Positions 57,098-64,000 of a stretch of DNA of 64,000 bases are shown here, piece by piece. Every line of letters begins with the position of its first letter. Positions within the stretch are counted from its first letter, which is position 1. The translations under genes were made by a program, and so were the position numbers. This DNA is from Planococcus citri (taxonomy: Eukaryota; Arthropoda; Insecta; Hemiptera; Pseudococcidae). The stretch covers positions 70,779,350 through 70,843,349 of the forward strand of contig NC_088680.1 in NCBI RefSeq assembly GCF_950023065.1, in the 5' to 3' direction. Under the pieces are notes generated by a model. The model saw only the letters and a program-made list of their open reading frames with translations, was not told where the DNA came from and made no database searches.

Positions 57098-58809
57098 GTC
57101 CGGCATATGACAATAGGAGTAATTGCACTCCCCCCCCGCCAATCCTTCAGGACAACTTTTTTCTTAAAGGGGACATTCTAAGCAACATTTTAAAGCAAAC
57201 TTGCCCGAAAAAAAGTTGGCCTTACTTACAAAATGGCGGCCATTTTGATTGACAGGTCAGCCGAAATCGCAAATTTTACGTTTCAACATAGGACTTGCAC
57301 GAAATTTTTCAAACTTTACAAAGGTAGATCGAAAGATCACGCAAAAATTTATCACCTGACAAAATTTCAAGAGCCAAAGTGCGTTTTTCGATTTTTGGTG
57401 AATTTTTGAAACTCCAATTTAGGCCAAAAATGAGGGAAAAAATCAAAATTCTACAAAATTTACCAAGAAAGCTGAAATTTTGGGATATATCTACCCTATT
57501 TTCGACATGCCAAATCGATTGGAAACGGTTTCAACTCGTTTTGAGCAGTTCTGGAGCCTCCAGCAGATTTTTGAAACTCGAAATTCCCACAAAATTCCAT
57601 CAAATTGGAGTTGTAAAGCTAAAATTTATTCTAAAAACTAATTTCAATACGCTACGAAGTACTGCAGGTGAATTTCAAGTCGTTTTGGAGCCTCCAGCGA
57701 CTTTTCGAAAATTCCTGAAACCTCCAGCAGATTTTTGAAACTTTGAATTTTCACAACATTTCATCAAATGGAGATGGAAAGCTGAAATTAACTCTACACT
57801 TCAATTTTAACACCCTCTGAAGACGACTTCAGGTGGATTCAAGTCATTTTAGAGCCTCCAACGACTTTCTTGAAAATTACTGGTGCCTCCAGTAGATTTT
57901 TGAAACTTGAAATTTCCCCAAAATTTCATCAAACCAAGATGGAGAGTCGAAATTCATTCTGCAAACTGATTTCAATAAGCTACGAAGTTGACTGCTGGTG
58001 AATTTCAAGTCGTTTTGGAGCCTCCAGCGACTTTTTGAAAGGTTGTATGACGTTTTTTTGGAAAATTGAAATTTCCTAGGAAGCTTCAAAACCATTTGAA
58101 ACCCCCATGTAGTCTGCGAAGTAAATTTCAGCTTGCGAACTCCATTTAATAAATTAATATTGGGAAAATTTCAAGTTTCAAAAATCTACTGGAGGCTCCA
58201 GTAATTTTCAAAAAAGTCGCTGGAGGCCCTAAAATGACTTGAACCCACCTGAAGTCGTCTTCAGAAGATGTTAAAATTGGAGTGTAGAGTAAATTTCAGC
58301 TTTACAACTCCAATTTGATGGAATTTTGTGGGAATTTCGAGTTTCAAAAATCGGCAGGAGGATCCAGAACTGCTCAAAACGGGTTGAAACCGTTTCCGAT
58401 CGATTTGGCATGTCGAAAATAGTGCATATCCCAAATTTCCGCTTTCTTGGTAAATTTGGTAAAATTTTGATTTTTTCCCTCATTTTTGGCCTAAATTCGA
58501 TTTTCAAAAATTCACCAAAAATCGAAAAACGCACTTTGGCACTTGAAATTTTGACAGGTGATAATTTTTGCATGATCTTTCGATCTACCTTTGTAAAGTT
58601 TGAAAAATTTCGTGCAAGTCTTATGTTAAAACGTATAAAATCCGCGATTTCGGCTGACCTGTCAATCAAAATGCCCGCCATTTTGTAAGTAAGGCCAACT
58701 TTTTTTGGGGGAAGTTTGCTTTAAAATGTTCCTTAGGATGTCCCATTTAAGAAAAAAGTTGTCCCGGTGGATCGGCGAGGGGGGGGGTGCAATTACTCCT
58801 ATTGTCATA
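57098..58809. mobile_element. Foldback element copy 10, right tip lost
   Basis: It starts GTCCGGCATATGACAATAGG after TA, with complete left arm, internal units and right arm, and ends at CTCCTATTGTCAT without the last bases ATGCCGGAC. Otherwise very similar to copies 1, 9 and 11. Confidence 0.82.
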
Positions 58810-59399
58810 AACTATCAAGGGTGGTTTTAGGACATGCTCTTTATGATCCAGTTTGGTTTCGTTCAAATTGAAGCGCGTGAGTTCAAAAGGTTCCTTTATA
58901 AAATGTATCCAGACAATAAAAATTATTTGTAGCATTTTGAGGGTCGAGTCAGACAATGACCAAGAGGAGGGGTAGAACATTTGCCAGCTTGTACTGTAAA
59001 TTTATTATAATAAAATTGTAATCATTGGAAAACATTCTTTCAATCATAAAATGTAAGTTATTTTCGGACACAAATTTATGCAAAATTAATCTCCGCAACC
59101 ATTAGCAAAAAATGTCGAAATATAAATAAGTTGCTGGAAAAGAAAACATATAGGTGGCGATGTTGCGAGGTTACTTTCGCACGTTTTTTGTCCGAAAACC
59201 AAACAAAACAAAACAAAAACAACAACTCGAGTCGTTCAACCAAACACGTGATTCCAAATAATTTTCCAACATGTTCGAGAATACCTATACAAATACAAAT
59301 ACCCATACTCGTACATCGGAGAAAATTTAGAAAAGACCGGTTTCGCATGTATGTATTATGGATTGGTAAAATGTTGACGCGAAATATTTCATTTTTCAG

Positions 59400-59512
59400 A
59401 AACACATCTTCCTCTGCAATGCAAATTTGCCGATTGCTCGTTCCTGCACGCGAACTCTTGCAAAGAGCACAGATTAATAACAGCGTGCTGCTGTAACCAA
59501 TTGGCTAACTGA
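59400..59512 (+). CDS. Gene B exon 3: second CCC domain and stop
   Basis: The acceptor ATTTTTCAG ends at 59399. Phase 1 joining gives Glu88. The exon reads THLPLQC, KFADC, SFLHANSC, KEHRLITACCC, NQLAN and TGA (59510-59512), with spacing C-x4-C-x7-C-x8-CCC. The CCCNQ ending is shared with gene A exon 3. An AATAAA lies at 59956-59961. Confidence 0.8.
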
Positions 59513-61065
59513 CAGCGCGAAAGAAAAGCCTTCATCCGAAGAAAAGCGACGAGTTGAATTGGCTGATGGGATTTGAGCTACATTAATTAGCATTTATCCT
59601 TAAGTTAAGTAATATAATGTGTTCAGTGGAATTCATAATGAGCGAAGTGATTTTTTTTCTTACTTGGAATAGTTCGAGATAATGCACTAAGATGAAAGTG
59701 TCGGAATTTTTTTCTTAATCTTTCTGATTTTTTGCTAATTCCGCGGATATTTAGACCAAAAATAAAAACAATTTTATTATTATACAAATAGGTTTCATCG
59801 CACATGCAATAATGGGCTAATACCTACTTATTTGAAACGAATTATGCCAATTTTTGTGTATTTATGCATAGGTACAATCTTTTAATTATATTTTCGCATT
59901 TATAATTTGTGTACTTCAAAATACGTAATATTGTTGTACAAACCTATACCTAATCAATAAATACAAATTATTTTATTATTTGTATAATTGCACCAATTTT
60001 TAAATAAATTTTTCTTGTTTTATTTTTAATTATAGGTACTTATACACAAACCTTTTATCCCAAAATGAATTTCAAAAACATCAAAAAATTGTCATAAAAA
60101 CTGAACAAAATGAAATTTTTTCGGGGGAAAATGACAAAAAAAGAAGTTTTTATACAATTTTGTAGAAAACAAGGATTATGGCAAAAATTACGACCATTTG
60201 ACTATTTTACTAAAAAACTACTTCCATGAGAATTTTGACGAAAAAACATTACAACATTTCGTCAACTGATAATTTTTTAATAATTTTAGCAAAGTTGGTA
60301 GTACAATTTTTACCAAAAATGTACAATTTTTACCACTTTCACCAAAAATGGGCACTTTTAGACAACTTTGACGAAAAATAGTCCTTTTCAACATTTTTAC
60401 TAAAAATGGACACTTTTTGACAATTTTAACAAAAATGGTAACTTTTTTTCAAAAAATGATTTTCTTGACTTGGTCAAATTGAAAAAAAACCCAAGAACCT
60501 CATAAACTATGTTTGGCAAAAAAAAGACTTTTGTTTGACAATTTAGAACGAAAAAAGGACTTTTTAACCAGATAAGGCGAAAATCAATTCTTTTTGGAAG
60601 TTGGTTGAGCAATTGAGTATGGCTCAATTTTCGTTGATTTTGCCACAATATACTTAGGTATTGCTCATGAAGGTAGGTAGAAAGGTAGACGTACAAAAGG
60701 GTAGATGGCGAAAAAAAATATCAAAGGATTTCTATCTGAAAATTGAGTTGACCGTCACTCAGAATTTTTTTTAACTCCGGAGATGCCTCTAGAGAGGAGA
60801 TGTGTGTCCTAAGAGAGAAAAAGCTTACTTTTCAGTTTTTTGAAATTGGCAATAATGACTAAAAAATTGACACCACTGCATTCAAAAATATTTTCCCAGT
60901 TTCGGAAATGTTTTCTTTCCCAAAAAGACCCAGATTGAAAAAACCACGATTTCATCAAAAATGCCCTCTCTTTGAGAATTCATATTTCTCCTTTCGGAAC
61001 ACCTCCGGAGCTGAAATTGAAGTTTAATTGCTGTTTGCCACTGGACTATTTGTTTTTACCGACTA
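59513..61065. other. Gene B 3' flank and AT-rich sequence
   Basis: The 3' UTR probably runs to about 59980. 60080-60560 is built of units like ACTTTTTGACAATTTTAACAAAAATGG, similar in style to 37-38 kb. No gene is seen. Confidence 0.45.
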
Positions 61066-61067
61066 TA

Positions 61068-63084
61068 GTCCGGCATATGACAATAGGAGTAATTGCCACC
61101 CCCCCTCCGATCCTCCGGGACAACTTTTTTCTTAAATGGGACATCCTAAGGAACATTTTAAAGCAAACTTGCCCAAAAAAAAGTTGGCCTTACTTACAAA
61201 ATGGCGGCCACTTTGATTGACAGGTCAGCCGAAATCGCAGATTTTGCGTTTCAACATAGGACTTGCACGAAATTTTTCAAACTTTACAAAGATGGAACGA
61301 AAGATCATGCAAAAATTTATCACCTGTCAAAATTTCAAGTGCTAAAGTGCGTTTTTCGATTTTTGGTGAATTTTTGAAAATCCAATTTAGGCTAAAAATG
61401 AGGGAGTGAAATTTGGAATATACCCTATTTTCGACATGCCAAATCGATTGGAAACGGTTTCAACCCGTTTTGAGCAGTTCTGGAGCCTCCAGCAGATTTT
61501 TGAAACTCGTAATGTCCACAAAATTCCATCAAATTGGAGTTGTAAAGCTGAAATTTATTCTAAAAACTAATTTCAATACGCTACGAAGTACTGCGGGAGA
61601 ATTTCAAGTCGTTTTGGAGCCTCCGGCGACTTTTTGAAAATTCCTAAAGCCTCCAGCAGATTTTTGATACTTGAAATTTCCCCAAAATTTCATCAAACTG
61701 AGATGGAAAGTCGAAATTTACTCTACACTCCAATTATAACACCCTCTGAAGACGACTTCAGGTGGGTTCAAGTCATTTTAGAGCCTCCAGCGACTTTTTT
61801 GAAAATTACTGGAGCCTCCAGGAGCTTTTTGAAACTTGAAATTTCCCCAAAATTTCATCAAACTGAAATGGAGCCGAAATTTACTCTGCAAACTAATTTT
61901 AACACCCTCTGAAGACGACTTCTGGTGAGTTCAAGTCATTTTAGAGCCTCCAGCGACTTTTTTGAAAATTACTGGAGCCTCCACCAGATTTTTGAAACTT
62001 TAAATTTTCACAAAATCTCATCAAATGGAGATGGAGAGTCGAAATTCATTCTGCAAACTAATTTTAACACCCTCTGAAGACGACAGCAGGTAAGTTCAAG
62101 TAATTTTAGAGCCTCCAGCGACTTTTTTGAAAATTACTGGAGCCTCCATTAGATTTTTGAAACTTGAAATTTCCCAAACATTAATTTATCAAATGCAGTT
62201 GGCTAGCTGAAATTTACTTCGCAGACTACATGGTGGTTTCAAATGGTTTTAAAGCTTCCAGCAACTTTTAGGAAATTTCAATTTTCCAAAAAAAATGCCA
62301 TACAACCTTTCGAATAGTCGCTGGAGGCTCCAAAACGACTTGAAATTCACCAGCAGTCAACTTTGTAGCGTATTGAAATTAGTTTGCAGAATGAATTTCG
62401 ACTTTCCATCTCAGTTTGATGAAATTTTGGGGAAATTTCAAGTATCAAAAATCTGCTGGAGGCTTTAGGAATTTTCAAAATGTCGCCGGAGGCTCCAAAA
62501 GACTTGAAATTCACCTGCAGTACTTCGTAGCGTATTGAAATTAGTTTTTAGAATAAATTTCAGCTTTACAACTCCAATTTGATGGAATTTTGTTGGACAT
62601 ATTTCGATTTTCAAAAATCTGCTGGAGGCTCCAGAACTGCTCTAAGCGGGTTGAAACCGTTTCCAATCGATTTGGCATGTCGAAAATAGGGTACATCCCA
62701 AATTTCTGCTTTCTTTGTATATTTGGTAAAATTTTGATTTTTTCCCTCATTTTTGGCCTAAATTCGATTTTCAAAAATTCCTCAAAAATCGAAAAACGCA
62801 CTTTAGCACTTGAAATTTTGACAGGTGATGAATTTTTGTATGATCTTTCGATTTAACTTTGTAAAGTTTGAAAAATTTCGTGCAAGTCCTATGTTGAAAC
62901 GCAAAATCTGCGATTTCAGCTGACCTGTCAATCAAAATGGCCGCCATTTTGTAAGTAAGGCCAACTTTTTTTTGGACAAGTTTGCTTTAAAATGTTCCTA
63001 AGGATGTCCCATTTAAGAAAAAAGTTGTCCCGGAGGATCGGCCGGGGGGGGGGGTGCAATTACTCCTATTGTCATATGCCGGAC
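61068..63084. mobile_element. Foldback element copy 11, complete
   Basis: 2,017 bp between TA dinucleotides, starting GTCCGGCATATGACAATAGG and ending with its inverted complement. Both arms are full length and the centre holds the largest number of CTCCAG units in the window. Probably among the younger copies, given the well-kept ends. Confidence 0.87.
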
Positions 63085-64000
63085 TAATACGTTTGAGGCT
63101 CGAGAATGGAAAATTGTTATTTTCGTGTATTTTTACCTAAGTACGTTGCGTCTCTTTAAATTTCATTTTTTCCAAAATTTGTGACCTTGAAGGTCCAAAC
63201 ACGGTAAAAATGACGAAATGCACGGTTTTTTGCAAGATTTTGATTTTTGGAGCATGTCACATCGATTTTTGAGTTATGCAAAAAATTATGTTATATCAAG
63301 TTGTAACTAAATCTCTATAAAAATTTCGCAGAGGGGCTCCTCTCGTTTTTTTTCCACGAATTTTTACAAATTTTCAACGCCCCCCTTCCAAAAAAAAAAC
63401 TCCAATGTGACAAGTTTTTTGAAAAAAATTTCACTCGGGCGCTTACCTAATTACTATTTTTTGTAAAAGTTTGAAAATTTTGGGATCATCCCATTCGAAG
63501 AACGATCATTTCTCGGGTTGAGAGGAGGGGCGGTCGACTCAAAAAAATGTTTGGGATGGTTTTACATCCTAAGTAACATTTTGGTTGAGTTTCGTCAAAA
63601 CTGGAGAAAATGCCTATTTCACTATTATGTTATTCTGAAAGGCTTTTTTAGCTTTCTGAGTCAATTTTGAAAAATTTTGATTTTTTCCCATTTTTGACCC
63701 AACAATGAATTTTAAGAAATTTGCCAAAAATCGAAAAATGCACTTCAGCACCTGAAATCTTAGCTGGTGAAATCTTTTCTAATGTCATTTTGTTCGATTT
63801 GATAATTTGTCTGCCAGTTGAGATGTCTCCCCTACAAGATGATGCAAATTTTCTAACAATTTTTCATGCACTAGAATAGAAAATTTATCAGAAATGGCAA
63901 TTGAGATCAACACCTCTTCTCATCTCACGTACAATGATGAACTCACACGTAGAATTTCTTCGAAACAATATCAGCTGGGAAAATTGTCTGATTAATTTTC
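63085..64000. other. Right edge: unclassified AT-rich repeats
   Basis: 63630-63790 keeps a diverged foldback right-arm fragment (GAATTTTAAGAAATTTGCC, AAAAATCGAAAAATGCACTT, CACCTGAAATCTTAGCTGGTG). The rest shows no gene. Confidence 0.45.

Noticed and set aside
10529..62856. Recurring open frames such as those containing CQIDWKRFQPVLSSSGASS in several foldback copies
   Set aside because: They recur because the elements are repeats; frames differ in length and break in every copy, both strands are open, and no domain is recognisable.

Overview
The window is eukaryotic nuclear DNA, most likely from an arthropod and probably a sap-feeding hemipteran such as a mealybug or aphid relative. The organism call is inference. 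It rests on the AT-rich background, the frequent TAGGTACCTA-type words, short exons in long introns, animal-type RPP14 and MIA40 genes, and the transposon mix (Helentron-like, Merlin, hAT, Maverick-type, Jockey-like). Most of the 64 kb is repeat-derived, and most long open frames lie inside repeats and are not genes.

Left part (1 to about 5.2 kb): a probable first coding exon of a minus-strand gene (3107-3165) faces away from a compact plus-strand locus. That locus holds RPP14, the small RNase P/MRP subunit (three coding exons, 3908-4620), and MIA40/CHCHD4, the mitochondrial intermembrane-space disulfide-relay oxidoreductase (4604-5032). The two reading frames overlap by 17 nt, so one mRNA probably encodes both. 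RPP14 has a weak start context and MIA40 a strong one. The only AUG between them heads a three-codon ORF closed by a stop made at the splice junction. This fits leaky scanning and resembles the vertebrate bicistronic RPP14-HTD2 mRNA.

Middle and right (19-60 kb): two tandem paralogous plus-strand genes can be assembled from small exons. Gene A has exons 19040-19229, 29222-29323 and 30614-30744 (140 aa). Gene B has exons 39322-39409, 52238-52411 and 59400-59512 (124 aa). Each has a signal-peptide exon, one exon for a six-cysteine domain ending in CCC, and a last exon for a second CCC domain followed by Asn-Gln. All introns are phase 1. I do not recognise the family. The proteins look like secreted two-domain cysteine-rich peptides, and gene B has an acidic segment followed by a KKKRR site before the first domain.

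The introns and flanks are packed with mobile DNA. There is a foldback family with TA target duplications, arms of about 400 bp and CTGGAGGCTCCAG-bearing internal repeats (about a dozen copies). A 3.36-kb Helentron-type element carrying a 2.5-kb minisatellite is inserted in one of those copies. Also present are a Merlin transposon with a truncated transposase, a 1,956-bp mini-Maverick with 6-bp target duplications and a broken integrase (itself holding a 380-bp MITE), and a decayed Jockey-like retroelement containing a tRNA-like SINE that is split by a 776-bp hAT MITE. Smaller items are a mariner-type MITE, a 166-bp hairpin element and several AT-rich satellite-like stretches. I found no tRNA or rRNA genes and no CRISPR array.
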